Assembly: GCA_949841465.1 (NCBI GenBank)
Contig: CATKZW010000005.1
Span: 42,972 to 106,971 of the forward strand
Source: an uncultured Oscillospiraceae bacterium
GTDB taxonomy: Bacteria > Bacillota > Clostridia > Oscillospirales > Oscillospiraceae
Length of the DNA: 64,000 nt
Direction of reading: 5' to 3'
In this document: positions 50,945 through 61,030 of the stretch, one piece after another
Numbering within the stretch: the stretch's first letter is position 1
How the letters are laid out: every line of letters begins with the position of its first letter
Position numbers and translations under genes: made by a program
Notes under the pieces: generated by a model
Told to the model about the DNA's origin: nothing
Seen by the model: the letters and a program-made list of their open reading frames with translations, nothing else
Database searches by the model: none

Positions 50945-52953
50945 TGGCCATTGTCAAAATGAAACGGCTGCGGCTGCTGGCCCTGCGCCCCGACCGGGAG
51001 GAGCTGCTGCGCAGGCTCCAGCACCTGGGCTGCGTAGAGATCCGGGAGCCCGCCATCGACCTGAGCGACCCCGAGTGGGCAGGCCTTGGCAAGCCGGACT
51101 CGGCGGGGCTGGAAAAGGCAAAGGAGCAGAGCCTGCTGCTGGGCAGCGCCCTGGAGGTGCTGCGGAGGTACGCCCCCGCCAAGGACGGCCTGTTCACCCC
51201 CCTCCCCACGGTCACCGAGGCGGAGCTGTTCAGCGACCGGGCCTATGCCGCCGGGCTGGACGCCGCCCGCCAGGTGATGGAGGCGGAGCAGGCTCTGGCC
51301 GCCAAAACGGCGGAGAAGGCCAAGCTCCAGACCCAGCGGGCGTCGCTGGAGCCCTGGACGCCCCTGGACGTGCCGCTGGAGGCGGAGGGAACGGCCACCG
51401 TGCCCATCCACTTCTGCTCCGCGCCCCTCAAAACCGACTTTGCCGCCATGGAGGCGGCGGTGGGCCAGGCCACCGAGCTTGCCCAGCTCATCCGGGCGGG
51501 CAGCGACCGGGAGCTGCAGTACTTCCTGCTGATCTGCCACCACTCGGCGCTGGGCGAGTGCAACGAGGCCATGCGGCCCTTCGGCGCGTCCCGGGTCAGC
51601 CTGCGGGGCTGGACGGGGACGGCGGCGGAAAACGCCGCCAAGCTGGGCAACCGCATCGCCGCTCTAGAGCGGGAGGCGGAGCAGTGCAAGGCCGATATCG
51701 CCGCCCTGGGCGGCAAGCGAGGTGAGCTGCGCCGCTGCGTGGACCGGGCGGCTCAGGAGATCAGCCGGGAGCAGAACAAGGCCCGGCTCATCGACACCGA
51801 CGCGGCCTTCCTCCTGGACGGCTGGCTCCCCGCCGACAAAGAAGGGGAGGTCGGCAAGCTGCTGTCCGACTTCGGCTGCGCCTGGGAGATCGCCGAGCCC
51901 ACCAAGGAAGAGTACCCGGAGGTCCCCATCAAGCTGAAAAACAACGCATTTACCGAGCCCTTCAACGTCATCACCGAGATGTACGCCATGCCCGCCTACG
52001 ACACCGTGGACCCCAACCCGCTGATGGCCCCGTTTTTCATCTTCTTCTTTGGATTTATGATGAACGACATCGGCTACGGCCTGCTGATGGTGCTGGGCAC
52101 CGCCTTCTTCCTGATGAAGGCCAAGCCCAAGGGAAGCACCAAGAACATGATGACCATGTTCTTTATGTGCGGCATCACGTCCATCTTCTGGGGCTGTCTC
52201 ACCGGCGGCCTCTTCGGCGACTTCCTGCCCAAGCTGTTTGAGTTGACAGGCGCTTCCGCCAGCATGCCGGGCTACCACGATGAGACCGGCGCTTTCGTCT
52301 GGTTCTGGAAGCCCCTGTTCACCCCCATTAACGACATCATCCTGGTGATGGTGGGGTCCATGATTATGGGCGTGATCCAGGTGTTCACCGGCATGGCCGT
52401 CAGCATGGAGGAGAAGTTCCGCCACGGCAACGCGCTGGACGCCGTCACCCAAGAGATCGCCTGGTGGTGCATCCTGATCGGCGCGGCCTTGGCCATCTGC
52501 GGCTCCGCAGTGGCGGGCATGCCCGCCGCGCTGGGCACTGCGGGCATCGCGGTGCTGGTTCTGGGCCTGGTGCTGCTCCTGGCGGGCAACATCGTGCGCG
52601 CCAAGGGCCTGGGCGGCATCGTGGGCTTCGGCGGAGACCTTTACAACGGCATTTCCGGCTATTTCAGCGATATTCTGTCCTACCTGCGCCTGATGGCGCT
52701 GATGATGGCGGGCAGCATCATCGCCTCAGTGTTCAACACCCTGGGCGCGGTGTTCGGTCTGGTCCCCTTTATCATCGTAGCCATCGTTGGCAACGCGCTG
52801 TGTCTGGTTCTTAACCTGCTGGGCTGTTATGTCCATACCATGCGTCTGCAATGCCTGGAGTTCTTCGGGCGTTTTTATCAGGACGGCGGCAAACCCTTCC
52901 GTCCTCTGGCAGTGGAAACCCAATATGTAGATATTTTGAAGGAGGAACACTAA
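50944..52953 (+). CDS. ntpI: V-type ATPase membrane subunit I (a-subunit)
   Basis: 669 residues. The N-terminal half is a cytoplasmic coiled-coil domain (MKRLRLLALRPDREELLRRL). The C-terminal half has about seven membrane helices (FFIFFFGFMMNDIGYGLLMV, IILVMVGSMIMGVIQVFTG, IAVLVLGLVLLLAGNIV). The ion-path helix with the essential Arg is expected near YFSDILSYLRLMALMMAGSI, with Arg in SYLRLMAL. Full length for the family. Confidence 0.95.
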   Translation: MAIVKMKRLRLLALRPDREELLRRLQHLGCVEIREPAIDLSDPEWAGLGKPDSAGLEKAKEQSLLLGSALEVLRRYAPAKDGLFTPLPTVTEAELFSDRAYAAGLDAARQVMEAEQALAAKTAEKAKLQTQRASLEPWTPLDVPLEAEGTATVPIHFCSAPLKTDFAAMEAAVGQATELAQLIRAGSDRELQYFLLICHHSALGECNEAMRPFGASRVSLRGWTGTAAENAAKLGNRIAALEREAEQCKADIAALGGKRGELRRCVDRAAQEISREQNKARLIDTDAAFLLDGWLPADKEGEVGKLLSDFGCAWEIAEPTKEEYPEVPIKLKNNAFTEPFNVITEMYAMPAYDTVDPNPLMAPFFIFFFGFMMNDIGYGLLMVLGTAFFLMKAKPKGSTKNMMTMFFMCGITSIFWGCLTGGLFGDFLPKLFELTGASASMPGYHDETGAFVWFWKPLFTPINDIILVMVGSMIMGVIQVFTGMAVSMEEKFRHGNALDAVTQEIAWWCILIGAALAICGSAVAGMPAALGTAGIAVLVLGLVLLLAGNIVRAKGLGGIVGFGGDLYNGISGYFSDILSYLRLMALMMAGSIIASVFNTLGAVFGLVPFIIVAIVGNALCLVLNLLGCYVHTMRLQCLEFFGRFYQDGGKPFRPLAVETQYVDILKEEH

Positions 52954-52954
52954 A

Positions 52955-53443
52955 ATGGTAGAATTTTTTGAGATGGTAGGCGGCCAGGCCCTGGCCTTCA
53001 TCGGCTTCGCTCTGGCGGTTGGCCTGTGCTGCATCGGCTCCGCCAAGGGCACCGGCATGGTGGGCGAGGCCGCCACCGGCGTCCTGTCCGAGACTCCCGA
53101 GCATTTCACCAAATGCATGATCCTGCAAGCCCTCCCCGGCACCCAGGGCCTGTACGGCCTGGCCGCGGGCTTCTTCGGCCTGTTCACCCTGGGCTTCTTC
53201 TCCGGCGCTCCCGCCACCCTGTCCGTCGCTGACGGCATGGCCGTCCTGTTCGCCTGCGTGCCCATCATGCTGGGCGGCCTGCTCTCCGCCATTGCCCAGG
53301 GCCGCGTGGCCGCCGCCTCCATCAACATCGTCGCCAAGAAGCCTGACGACTACATGAAGGGCGTCATCATGTGCGGCATCGTGGAGTTCTACGCCATTCT
53401 GTCCCTGGTCGGCACCATCCTCCTGCTGATGAACGCCCTGTAA
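52955..53443 (+). CDS. ntpK: V-type ATPase rotor subunit K (c-subunit)
   Basis: 162 residues, four membrane helices in two repeats (GSAKGTGMVGEAATG and later AQGRVAAASI). Only the second repeat has the ion-binding Glu, Glu144 in GIVEFYAILS. The residues that bind sodium in Enterococcus hirae NtpK (L61, T64, Q65, Q110, E139) correspond to Leu60, Thr63, Gln64, Gln115 and Glu144 here (motifs ALPGTQGLYG and SAIAQGRV). All are kept, so sodium rather than proton transport is likely. Confidence 0.96.
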   Translation: MVEFFEMVGGQALAFIGFALAVGLCCIGSAKGTGMVGEAATGVLSETPEHFTKCMILQALPGTQGLYGLAAGFFGLFTLGFFSGAPATLSVADGMAVLFACVPIMLGGLLSAIAQGRVAAASINIVAKKPDDYMKGVIMCGIVEFYAILSLVGTILLLMNAL

Positions 53444-53486
53444 TTCGGGCCCCGATCAAATTTCAGAAAGGCGGTAAGCCAAATAC

Positions 53487-54170
53487 ATGAACGGAATTGA
53501 AAAGATTACCGCACGCATCGCAGAGGACGGCAAGGCTGAAAACGACGCCCTGCTGGCCCAGGCCCGCGCCCAGGCGGCGGAGATCACCGCCAAGTACCAG
53601 GCGCAGGCCAAGGCCGCGGCGGACGAGGTGCTGGCCCAGGGGCGCAAAAACGCCGAGGCCCGCGCCCGCCACCTGGACTCCACGGCTCAGATGGAGTGCC
53701 GCAAGGCGGTGCTGGCCGCCAAGCAGGACGTGATCGAGGAGGCCTTCCAGGCCGCCCACAAGAAACTGCTGGACCTGCCCCGGGAGGAGTATGTGGCCTT
53801 CCTGGCGGACCTGGCGGCGAAGGCGTCCGTCACCGGCAAGGAGAAGCTGATCTTTTCCGCCCCCGACCGGGCCCAGGTGGGCAAGGCGGTGGTGCTGGCG
53901 GCCAACGAAAAGCTGGCCGGGGCCGCGGCCCCCAAACTGCCCGACGCCTCCGCCTCCAAGACCAAGGCCATGCTGAACAAGGTGATTACCGGCGCGTCCG
54001 CCGTGCTCAGCGGCGCCGCCATGCTCACCCTGGCCGAGGAGACCCGCCCCATGGACGGCGGCTTCATCCTCAGCGACGGCGCGGTGGAGGTCAACTGCAC
54101 CTTTGACACCCTCATCCGGCTCCAGCGCGGCGCGCTGGCGGGCGAGGTGGCAAAAGTGCTGTTCGACTGA
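53487..54170 (+). CDS. ntpE: V-type ATPase peripheral stalk subunit E
   Basis: 227 residues. N-terminal Ala/Gln/Lys-rich coiled coil (ALLAQARAQAAEITAKYQAQ) and a globular C-terminal domain (GGFILSDGAVEVNCTFDTLI) that binds subunit B. Position between K and C is standard. AAAGGCGG precedes the ATG. Confidence 0.93.
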   Translation: MNGIEKITARIAEDGKAENDALLAQARAQAAEITAKYQAQAKAAADEVLAQGRKNAEARARHLDSTAQMECRKAVLAAKQDVIEEAFQAAHKKLLDLPREEYVAFLADLAAKASVTGKEKLIFSAPDRAQVGKAVVLAANEKLAGAAAPKLPDASASKTKAMLNKVITGASAVLSGAAMLTLAEETRPMDGGFILSDGAVEVNCTFDTLIRLQRGALAGEVAKVLFD

Positions 54171-54208
54171 CCGGCCCCTTTCAATCTGGAATGAAAGGGG
54201 GAAAAACC

Positions 54209-55216
54209 TTGTCAAACGTGAAAAAAATCAAAGAAAATGACTTTTTATCCATCTCCGCCCGGGTGCGGGTGCTGGAAAACCGGCTGCTCACATTCGAGCG
54301 GATGGAGCGGATGATCGACGCCAAGGACGCCGCCGACGCGGCCAAGGTGCTGGGCGAGTGCGGCTACCCGGACCTGCCCGAGGTCACCAACTCCGCGCTG
54401 GACGCCATGCTGGCCCAGGCCCAGGCCGCCCTGTTCGAGGACATGGGCAAGGCGGTGGGCAACCCGGCCCTGATGGACGTGTTCCGCTGCAAGTACGACT
54501 ACCACAACGCCAAGACCCTGGTGAAGGCGGAGGCGCTGAAGCTGGACCAGGATAAGCTGCTGCTGGGCGGCGGGCGGTACGACCCCGCCGCGCTGGCGGA
54601 GGACTACCGCCGGGAGGACCTGCGCTCCTATGCGGAGACGTTCCGGGAGGCTATCGGCCACGCCCGGGAGGTGCTGGGCTCCTCCGGCGACCCCCAGCAG
54701 GCCGACTTCATCCTGGACCGGGCCTACTTCCAGGAGCTGACCGCCCTGGCAAAGGCCTCCGGCAGCAAGTTCCTGGAGGGCTATGTCGCCGCCCTCATCG
54801 ACGGAGCCAACCTGCGCTCCGCCGTCCGGGCCGCCCGGCTGGACAAGGGGGGCGAGTTCCTGCGCCAGGTGCTGGCGGAGGGGGGCAGCGTGTCCCCCGA
54901 GGACATCGCAAAGGTCAAGGGCAGCGAGCTGAACCGCGTGTTCAAGGGCACCGCCCTCCAGGCCGCCGCCGAGGCGGGAGCCGCCCTGGCCGTCCCCAAC
55001 GGGGGCGCCCTCACCGACTTCGAGCGCATGTGCGACGACGCGGTGATGGACTATCTGGCCAAGGCCCGGATGATTCCCTTTGGAGAGCAGCCCGTGGTGG
55101 CCTATCTCTACGCCCGGGAGGCAGAGGCCACCGCTATCCGCATCATCCTCACCGGCCGCATGGCCGGCATTGACGGCTCCACCATCCGGCAGCGCCTGCG
55201 CCGGGCCTACTGTTAA
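54209..55216 (+). CDS. ntpC: V-type ATPase subunit C (ac39-like)
   Basis: About 335 residues; funnel-shaped protein linking the central shaft to the K ring. Helical throughout, with SARVRVLENRLLTFERMERM and CKYDYHNAKTLVKAEALKLD, both typical, and the closing PVVAYLYAREAEATAIRIIL motif. TTG start at 54209 lies seven bases after AAAGGGGG; the ATG at 54191 is inside that site, so it is less likely. Confidence 0.93.
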   Translation: MSNVKKIKENDFLSISARVRVLENRLLTFERMERMIDAKDAADAAKVLGECGYPDLPEVTNSALDAMLAQAQAALFEDMGKAVGNPALMDVFRCKYDYHNAKTLVKAEALKLDQDKLLLGGGRYDPAALAEDYRREDLRSYAETFREAIGHAREVLGSSGDPQQADFILDRAYFQELTALAKASGSKFLEGYVAALIDGANLRSAVRAARLDKGGEFLRQVLAEGGSVSPEDIAKVKGSELNRVFKGTALQAAAEAGAALAVPNGGALTDFERMCDDAVMDYLAKARMIPFGEQPVVAYLYAREAEATAIRIILTGRMAGIDGSTIRQRLRRAYC

Positions 55217-55231
55217 GAAAGGGGGAGACAA

Positions 55232-55552
55232 ATGGCAGCTAACAGCTATCAGATCGCCGTGCTGGGCGATAAGGACAGCGTCATGGGCTTCAAGGCCCTG
55301 GGGCTGACGGTCTTCCCCGTGGACAGCGTGGAGCAGGCCCGCTCTACCCTGCACCACATCGCCAGGGAGGACTACGCGGTGGTCTACCTCACCGAGCAGT
55401 TCGCCGCCCAGATGGAGGCGGACATCGCCCGGTATAAGGACGAGCTGACCCCCGCCATCATCCTCATACCCGGCAAGGAGGGCAGCCTGGGCATGGGCAT
55501 GGCCAACATCAAGAAATCCGTGGAACGAGCGGTTGGCGCAGACATTCTGTAA
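55232..55552 (+). CDS. ntpG: V-type ATPase subunit F
   Basis: 106-residue Rossmann-like central stalk subunit: IAVLGDKDSVMGFKALGLTV, VVYLTEQFAAQM, and IILIPGKEGSLGMGMANIKK, the family's closing motif. Strong AAGGGGG before ATG. Confidence 0.96.
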   Translation: MAANSYQIAVLGDKDSVMGFKALGLTVFPVDSVEQARSTLHHIAREDYAVVYLTEQFAAQMEADIARYKDELTPAIILIPGKEGSLGMGMANIKKSVERAVGADIL

Positions 55553-55589
55553 TAACAACGACCTTAAATGAAAGAAGGTTTTAGAGCCT

Positions 55590-57368
55590 ATGGGAAAAGT
55601 AGTTAAGGTCTCCGGCCCCCTGGTGGTGGCCACCGGCATGGCGGACGCCAATATGTCCGACGTGGTCCGCGTGGGTCCCGAGCGCCTCATCGGTGAGATC
55701 CTCACCATGAACGGCGACTCCGCCTCCATCCAGGTCTACGAGGAGACCTCCGGCCTGGGCCCGGGCACCGAAGTGGTGACCACCGGCTCCCCCATGAGCG
55801 TGGAGCTGGGCCCCGGCATGATCGAGAACATCTATGACGGCATCCAGCGCCCGCTGGAGAAGATCATGGAGAAGGTCCACGGCAACAACCTCCCCCGCGG
55901 CGTGGAGGTGCCCGCCATCGACCTGGAGAAGAAGTGGGACTTTACCCCCGTGGCCAAGGCCGGCGACGCGGTGGTGGGCGGCGACATCATCGGCACCGTC
56001 CCCGAGACCCCGGTGGTGCTCCACAAGATCATGGTCCCCCCCAACCTGAAGGGCAAGCTGAAGAGCGTGGTCCCCGCCGGGCAGTACGCCGTGCGCGACA
56101 CGGTGGCCGTGCTGGTCAAGGAGGACGGCTCTGAGGTCAACCTGACCATGAGCCAGCGCTGGCCCGTCCGTGTGGGCCGCCCCTACAAGCACAAGTACCC
56201 CCCCATCAAGCCGCTGTCCTCCGGCCAGCGTATTGTCGATACGTTCTTCCCCGTGGCCAAGGGCGGCACCGCCGCCATCCCCGGCCCCTTCGGCTCCGGC
56301 AAGACCGTGATGCAGCACGCCCTGGCCAAGTGGTCGGACGTGGACATCGTGGTGTATATCGGCTGCGGCGAGCGGGGCAACGAGATGACCGACGTGCTTC
56401 GGGAGTTCCCCGAGCTGGTGGACCCCCGCACCGGCGAGACGCTGATGAAGCGCACGGTGCTCATCGCCAACACCTCCGACATGCCGGTGGCCGCCCGTGA
56501 GGCGTCCATCTACACCGGCATCACTATCGCCGAGTACTTCCGCGATATGGGCTACGACGTGGCCGTCATCGCCGACTCCACCTCCCGCTGGGCCGAGGCC
56601 CTGCGCGAGATGTCCGGCCGTCTGGAGGAGATGCCCGGCGAGGAGGGCTACCCCGCCTACCTGGCCTCCCGACTGGCCCAGTTCTACGAGCGGGCCGGCT
56701 CCGTGTCCTGCCTGGGGTCCGAGGAGGACCGCCGGGGCTCCCTCACCGCCGTGGGCGCCGTGTCCCCCCCGGGCGGCGACCTGGCCGAGCCCGTTTCCCA
56801 GGGCACCATGCGCATCGTGAAGGTGTTCTGGGCCCTGGACGCCTCCCTGGCCTACAAGCGCCACTTCCCCGCCATCAACTGGCTGACCTCCCACTCGCTG
56901 TACCTGGACTCCCTGAAGCCCTGGTTTGACGAGAACCTGGGCCGCGAGTTCCTCCAGAACCGGGAGCAGGCCATGGGCGTGCTCCAGCAGGAGTCTAGCC
57001 TGAACGAAATCGTGCAGCTGGTGGGTAAGGACTCTCTGTCCCCCAGCGACCAGCTCACTCTGGAGACCGCCCGTATGGTCCGCGAGGACTTCCTCCAGCA
57101 AAACTCCTTTGTGGACATCGACTCCTTCTCCAGCTACGACCGGCAGGAGAAGCTGCTGGCCATGATTCTGGACTACGACAAGCTGTGCCGGGCCGCCATC
57201 GAGAAGGGCGCCCCCGCCGCCAAGCTGTTCGAGATCCCCGCCCGTGAGCGCATCGGCCGTGCCAAGAGCGTGCCCGCCGACGAGTACGCCCAGGTGTACG
57301 CCGACATCTCCGCGTCCATGGAGAAGGAGATTGACGAGGTCGTCAGAAAGGCTGGTGAGGAGCTGTGA
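55590..57368 (+). CDS. ntpA: V-type ATPase catalytic subunit A
   Basis: 592 residues. Contains the A-type non-homologous bulge, Walker [12 protein letters not shown] near residue 231, [11 protein letters not shown], and [22 protein letters not shown] hydrolysis or synthesis subunit. Overlaps ntpB by four bases (GTGA). Full length. Confidence 0.98.
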   Translation: MGKVVKVSGPLVVATGMADANMSDVVRVGPERLIGEILTMNGDSASIQVYEETSGLGPGTEVVTTGSPMSVELGPGMIENIYDGIQRPLEKIMEKVHGNNLPRGVEVPAIDLEKKWDFTPVAKAGDAVVGGDIIGTVPETPVVLHKIMVPPNLKGKLKSVVPAGQYAVRDTVAVLVKEDGSEVNLTMSQRWPVRVGRPYKHKYPPIKPLSSGQRIVDTFFPVAKGGTAAIPGPFGSGKTVMQHALAKWSDVDIVVYIGCGERGNEMTDVLREFPELVDPRTGETLMKRTVLIANTSDMPVAAREASIYTGITIAEYFRDMGYDVAVIADSTSRWAEALREMSGRLEEMPGEEGYPAYLASRLAQFYERAGSVSCLGSEEDRRGSLTAVGAVSPPGGDLAEPVSQGTMRIVKVFWALDASLAYKRHFPAINWLTSHSLYLDSLKPWFDENLGREFLQNREQAMGVLQQESSLNEIVQLVGKDSLSPSDQLTLETARMVREDFLQQNSFVDIDSFSSYDRQEKLLAMILDYDKLCRAAIEKGAPAAKLFEIPARERIGRAKSVPADEYAQVYADISASMEKEIDEVVRKAGEEL

Positions 57369-58750
57369 TCCGAGAGTATAAAACCATCCAGGAGATCGCG
57401 TCCCCGCTGATGATGGTCAAAATGGTGGAAAACGTCACCTACGACGAGCTGGTGGAGGTGGAGCTGCCCGACGGCGGCATCCGCCGGGGCAAGGTGCTGG
57501 AGGTCAACGGCGACACCGCCGTGGTCCAGCTGTTTGAGTCCGCCGCAGGCATCAACCTGGCCCAGTCCAAGGTCCGCTTCCTGGGCCATCCCCTCCAGCT
57601 GGGCGTGTCCGGCGACATGCTGGGCCGCGTGTTCAACGGCATGGGCGTGCCCATCGACGGCGGCCCCGCCATCCTGGCCGAGGAGTACCGGGACATCAAC
57701 GGCCTGCCCATGAACCCCGCCGCCCGGGACTACCCGGACGAGTTCATCCAGACCGGCGTGTCCACCATCGACGGGCTGAACACCCTGGTCCGCGGGCAGA
57801 AGCTGCCCATCTTCTCCGGCTCCGGCCTGCCCCATGCCAACCTGGCCGCCCAGATCGCCCGTCAGGCCCGCGTGCTGGGCGACGATGCGGGCAACTTCGC
57901 CGTGGTGTTCGCCGCCATCGGCATCACCTTCGAGGAGTCCGAGTTCTTCGTCCAGGAGTTCAAGCGCACCGGCGCCATCGACCGCACCGTGCTGTTCACC
58001 AACCTGGCCAACGATCCTGCTGTGGAGCGTATTTCCACCCCCCGTATGGCGCTGACGGCGGCCGAGTACCTGGCCTTCGAGAAGGATATGCACGTGCTGG
58101 TCATTCTCACCGACATCACCAACTACGCCGAGGCCCTGCGTGAGGTGTCCGCCGCCAAGAAGGAGGTCCCGGGCCGCCGCGGCTTCCCCGGCTACCTGTA
58201 CACCGACCTGGCCACCATGTACGAGCGGGCCGGCCGCCAGCTGGGCAAGCCCGGTTCCATCACCATGATCCCCATCCTCACCATGCCCGAGGATGACAAG
58301 ACCCACCCCATCCCCGACCTGACCGGCTATATCACCGAGGGCCAGATCATCCTGTCCCGGCCCCTGTACCGCCAGGGCATCAATCCCCCCGTGGACGTGT
58401 TGCCCTCCCTGTCCCGTCTGAAGGATAAGGGCATCGGCGCGGGCAAGACCCGTGAGGACCACGCCAATGTCCTGAACCAGCTCTTTGCCGCCTACTCCAC
58501 CGGCAAGGACAACAAGGAGCTGATGTCCATCCTGGGCGAGGCGGCGCTGACCCCCACCGACCTGCTGTACGCCAAGTTCGCCGACGAGTTCGAGCGGCGC
58601 TACGTCAACCAGGGTTATGAGGAGAACCGCTCTATTGAGGACACCCTGGCCCTGGGCTGGGAGCTGCTGTCCATCCTGCCCAAGGCGGAGCTGAAGCGGA
58701 TCAAGCCGGAGTATATCGAGAAGTATCTGCCCAAGAAGAACGAGCAGTAA
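57365..58750 (+). CDS. ntpB: V-type ATPase subunit B
   Basis: 461 residues; non-catalytic partner of A, so it lacks an intact Walker A ([19 protein letters not shown]). Other signatures: [20 protein letters not shown] and [23 protein letters not shown] start overlaps the ntpA stop. Confidence 0.98.
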   Translation: MIREYKTIQEIASPLMMVKMVENVTYDELVEVELPDGGIRRGKVLEVNGDTAVVQLFESAAGINLAQSKVRFLGHPLQLGVSGDMLGRVFNGMGVPIDGGPAILAEEYRDINGLPMNPAARDYPDEFIQTGVSTIDGLNTLVRGQKLPIFSGSGLPHANLAAQIARQARVLGDDAGNFAVVFAAIGITFEESEFFVQEFKRTGAIDRTVLFTNLANDPAVERISTPRMALTAAEYLAFEKDMHVLVILTDITNYAEALREVSAAKKEVPGRRGFPGYLYTDLATMYERAGRQLGKPGSITMIPILTMPEDDKTHPIPDLTGYITEGQIILSRPLYRQGINPPVDVLPSLSRLKDKGIGAGKTREDHANVLNQLFAAYSTGKDNKELMSILGEAALTPTDLLYAKFADEFERRYVNQGYEENRSIEDTLALGWELLSILPKAELKRIKPEYIEKYLPKKNEQ

Positions 58751-58765
58751 AGGAGGGGTTCAGAC

Positions 58766-59479
58766 ATGGCAAACACCGTGGTCAACCCCACCCGGATGGA
58801 GCTCACCCGCCTGAAGGGCAAGCTGAAAACCGCCCAGCGGGGCCACAAGCTGCTCAAAGACAAGCGGGACGAGCTGATGAAGCAGTTCCTGGACACCGTC
58901 CGGGAGCTGCGGGAGCTTCGCAGCCAAGTGGAGGAGGAGCTCATGCGGGTGCACAGCTCCTTTACCGTGGCCTCCGCACTGATGAGCGCCCAGGCCATGG
59001 AGCAGGCGCTGATGTACCCCAAGCAGTCCGTGGAGCTCACCATGAGCTTCCAGAACATCATGTCCGTCAACGTGCCCGTCTACCACTACCAGACCCGCAC
59101 CGACGACACCGGCGACATCTTCCCCTACGGCTTCGCGGCCACCAGCGGCGAGCTGGACGGGGCGGTGGAGGCGCTGGGCAAGGTGTTCCAGGACATGCTG
59201 AAGCTGGCCCAGACCGAGAAGGCCGCCCAGCTCATGGCGGAGGAGATCGAAAAGACCCGCCGCCGCGTCAACGCCCTGGAGTACGTGGTCATCCCCAACA
59301 CCCAGGACTCCATCCGGTATATCACCATGAAACTGGATGAGAACGACCGGGCCACCACCACGCGCTTAATGAAAGTCAAAGATATGTTGTTAGCGGAAGC
59401 TTTGGAAGAAAAGAGAGCTGAAACCGCTAGAGCGGTAAAGACTTTCGGAAATTCCAGCGAGGCGCCGTCAGAGGTTTAA
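58766..59479 (+). CDS. ntpD: V-type ATPase central shaft subunit D
   Basis: 237 residues, two long helices forming the rotating shaft: PTRMELTRLKGKLKTAQRGH at the start and EEIEKTRRRVNALEYVVIPN near the end. AGGAGG before ATG. Last gene of the operon, followed by a terminator at 59532. Confidence 0.97.
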   Translation: MANTVVNPTRMELTRLKGKLKTAQRGHKLLKDKRDELMKQFLDTVRELRELRSQVEEELMRVHSSFTVASALMSAQAMEQALMYPKQSVELTMSFQNIMSVNVPVYHYQTRTDDTGDIFPYGFAATSGELDGAVEALGKVFQDMLKLAQTEKAAQLMAEEIEKTRRRVNALEYVVIPNTQDSIRYITMKLDENDRATTTRLMKVKDMLLAEALEEKRAETARAVKTFGNSSEAPSEV

Positions 59480-59531
59480 GGGGTAGCTGTACCGCTTTAC
59501 CGCTTCTAGGATGGGCCTAAAAAGTGAAAGA

Positions 59532-59572
59532 TGGTACTGCTTGGGAGAAATCCCGGGCAGTACCATTTTTTG
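59532..59572 (+). terminator. Intrinsic terminator of the V-ATPase operon
   Basis: Ten-base arms ATGGTACTGC/GCAGTACCAT, with an inner GGGA/TCCC pairing, then T6. The core chromosome pattern ends about here and base composition becomes lower in GC. Confidence 0.88.
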
Positions 59573-59689
59573 CGTCTGCAATTCCAAAAATTTCAAATCA
59601 TTTGACCATATGCTTTTTTGATTGCTCCAAAAGTAAGTTTAAGTATAAGTATCAAATGGGACGCACCAAAAGGATGCTTCAAAAACAAA

Positions 59690-60214
59690 AAACAAGTTTT
59701 TGGGGCGGGTTCAGAGGGAGTTGAACGAGTGTTCACCGATAAGGTCAGCGGAAAAAATCAGGAAGGGCCAGAACTGCACAAGATGATAGATTTTGTGCGG
59801 GAGGGTGACAGTTTAACCGTGGAAAGCATTTCACGATTTGCAAGGAATACGAGGGACTTGCTTGACCTAACCGCAGCATTGGATGCAAAGGGGGTGCAAT
59901 TCATAAGCAAGAAGGAATCCATTGATACCAGTACACCAGCAGGAAAATTCATGCTGGCGGTCTTTGGCGCTCTTGCTGAACTCGAACGGGAAAATATATT
60001 GGAGCGTCAGGCCGAGGGAATCGCCATAGCCAAGGCAGAGGGAAGGATGAAGGGCAGACCCAAGAAGGCAGTGGATACTTTCGAGAGCATTTATCTCAAC
60101 GTGAAGGAGGGGAAGCTGTCAGCCAGCGCAGGAGCGAAGCAGTTGGGAATTTCACGTTCGACTTGGTATCGGAAAGTGCGTGAATATGAGGATGACCCGT
60201 TTATTGATATGTGA
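59690..60214 (+). pseudogene. Serine recombinase (resolvase), N-terminally truncated
   Basis: Resolvase-family protein that lacks its first about 40 residues, including the YxRVS catalytic-serine motif. The kept part runs from ERVFTDKVSGKNQEGPEL through SISRFARNTRDLLDLTAALD and GKFMLAVFGALAELERENIL to the C-terminal HTH (SASAGAKQLGISRSTWYRKV). The open frame extends upstream to 59618, but that part (Lys/Asn-rich) is unlike any resolvase. It is likely an inactive remnant of a mobile element; coordinates start where homology becomes visible. Confidence 0.7.
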
Positions 60215-60227
60215 TGGAGCATGGAGG

Positions 60228-60264
60228 AAAAAAGCTGGTAGCAGTACAGCTACCAGCTTTTTTT
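60228..60264. terminator. Terminator after the resolvase remnant
   Basis: Perfect stem AAAAGCTGGTAGC/GCTACCAGCTTTT with loop AGTACA and T7; A-tract on the left makes it bidirectional. Confidence 0.85.
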
Positions 60265-60682
60265 GTCTTTTGGGATCCTTTGTGATGAAAAAGCGGGAAG
60301 GGCAGATTTGCTTTCGACAATCAAAAAATGACGGATACATGGAGCTTTTTTGATGGTATACACGGTGAAATTTTTAGGGGAGCATTGGGGTCAAAATGAC
60401 GTGATTTTCAAAATCGGAAAATTTTTTAGGTTGCTGGTGCATGGATAACCAAAGGGAGCATAGGAGTTTCCGCAACAGCTTTAGATACTGGAATGACCTA
60501 TTGCCTTGGATAGCAAAAGTAAGTGAAGGCCTGCAATTTGACGTAAAACGTATAATAAATTACCAAAAGGTGGCCTTATGATATGAGTGAGGGCAACAAT
60601 AGGCCAACATTTAAGAAAGATATATGGAAACTTAGCTATGTGATATTTTAACTCCTATAGAACTTTAATTAGGATAGAGGGC

Positions 60683-60711
60683 TTGACGAAAAGTAGGCCC
60701 CGCGGTAGAAT
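60683..60711 (+). promoter_or_regulatory. Near-consensus promoter in the accessory region
   Basis: TTGACG, 17 bases, TAGAAT. Predicted start near 60718, 310 bases before the lipoprotein start; the transcript would begin with the hairpin at 60741-60772. Confidence 0.55.
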
Positions 60712-60740
60712 TAGAATTACAAGAATAACGATTGCAGGCA

Positions 60741-60772
60741 CCTGGGGGAGGGATTAGGCCCCCTCCCCCAGG
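60741..60772 (+). other. Strong GC hairpin close to a predicted transcription start
   Basis: Twelve-base perfect arms CCTGGGGGAGGG/CCCTCCCCCAGG around ATTAGGCC. No T run follows. Could be a leader structure or part of a small RNA. Confidence 0.45.
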
Positions 60773-60957
60773 CTGTACGGATGAGCCAGCATCCAGCACA
60801 GCAGAGTAACTCTGCACCCAGCATTATTATACCTGTCCAAATCAGATTTAGCAATAGGACGGGACAAATAGCTGTGTTTGCTTTGATGAAAAATCAGGCA
60901 GTGTGATGGGTTTACACAAATCCGTTGCACTGCTTTTGTTGTTCTTGGCAGGGAAAG

Positions 60958-60995
60958 CATAAACTTACCCTGACAGCCAGTCAGGGCGGTTTATG
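60958..60995 (+). other. Nested inverted repeat before the lipoprotein gene
   Basis: Outer arms CATAAAC/GTTTATG and inner arms CCCTGAC/GTCAGGG. It ends 35 bases before the GTG start, so it may be an operator or leader hairpin. Confidence 0.45.
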
Positions 60996-61030
60996 CAACC
61001 TGTTAAGAATATAGTTTGGAGGAAAGGAAC

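Larger units (their letters stand above)
60265..61030. other. Long non-coding stretch of the accessory region
   Basis: About 750 bases with no convincing gene. AT-rich compared with the rest of the window. It holds a near-consensus promoter (60683-60711), a strong G/C hairpin (60741-60772) and a second nested hairpin just before the lipoprotein gene (60958-60995). A 68-codon minus-strand frame at 60754-60960 has no ribosome site. Confidence 0.6.

Noticed and set aside
54245..58462. Several long minus-strand open frames opposite the V-ATPase genes
   Set aside because: Codon-bias shadows of conserved ATPase subunits.
60754..60960. 68-codon minus-strand frame in the accessory region
   Set aside because: No ribosome site, Cys/His-rich random composition, overlaps the GC hairpin.
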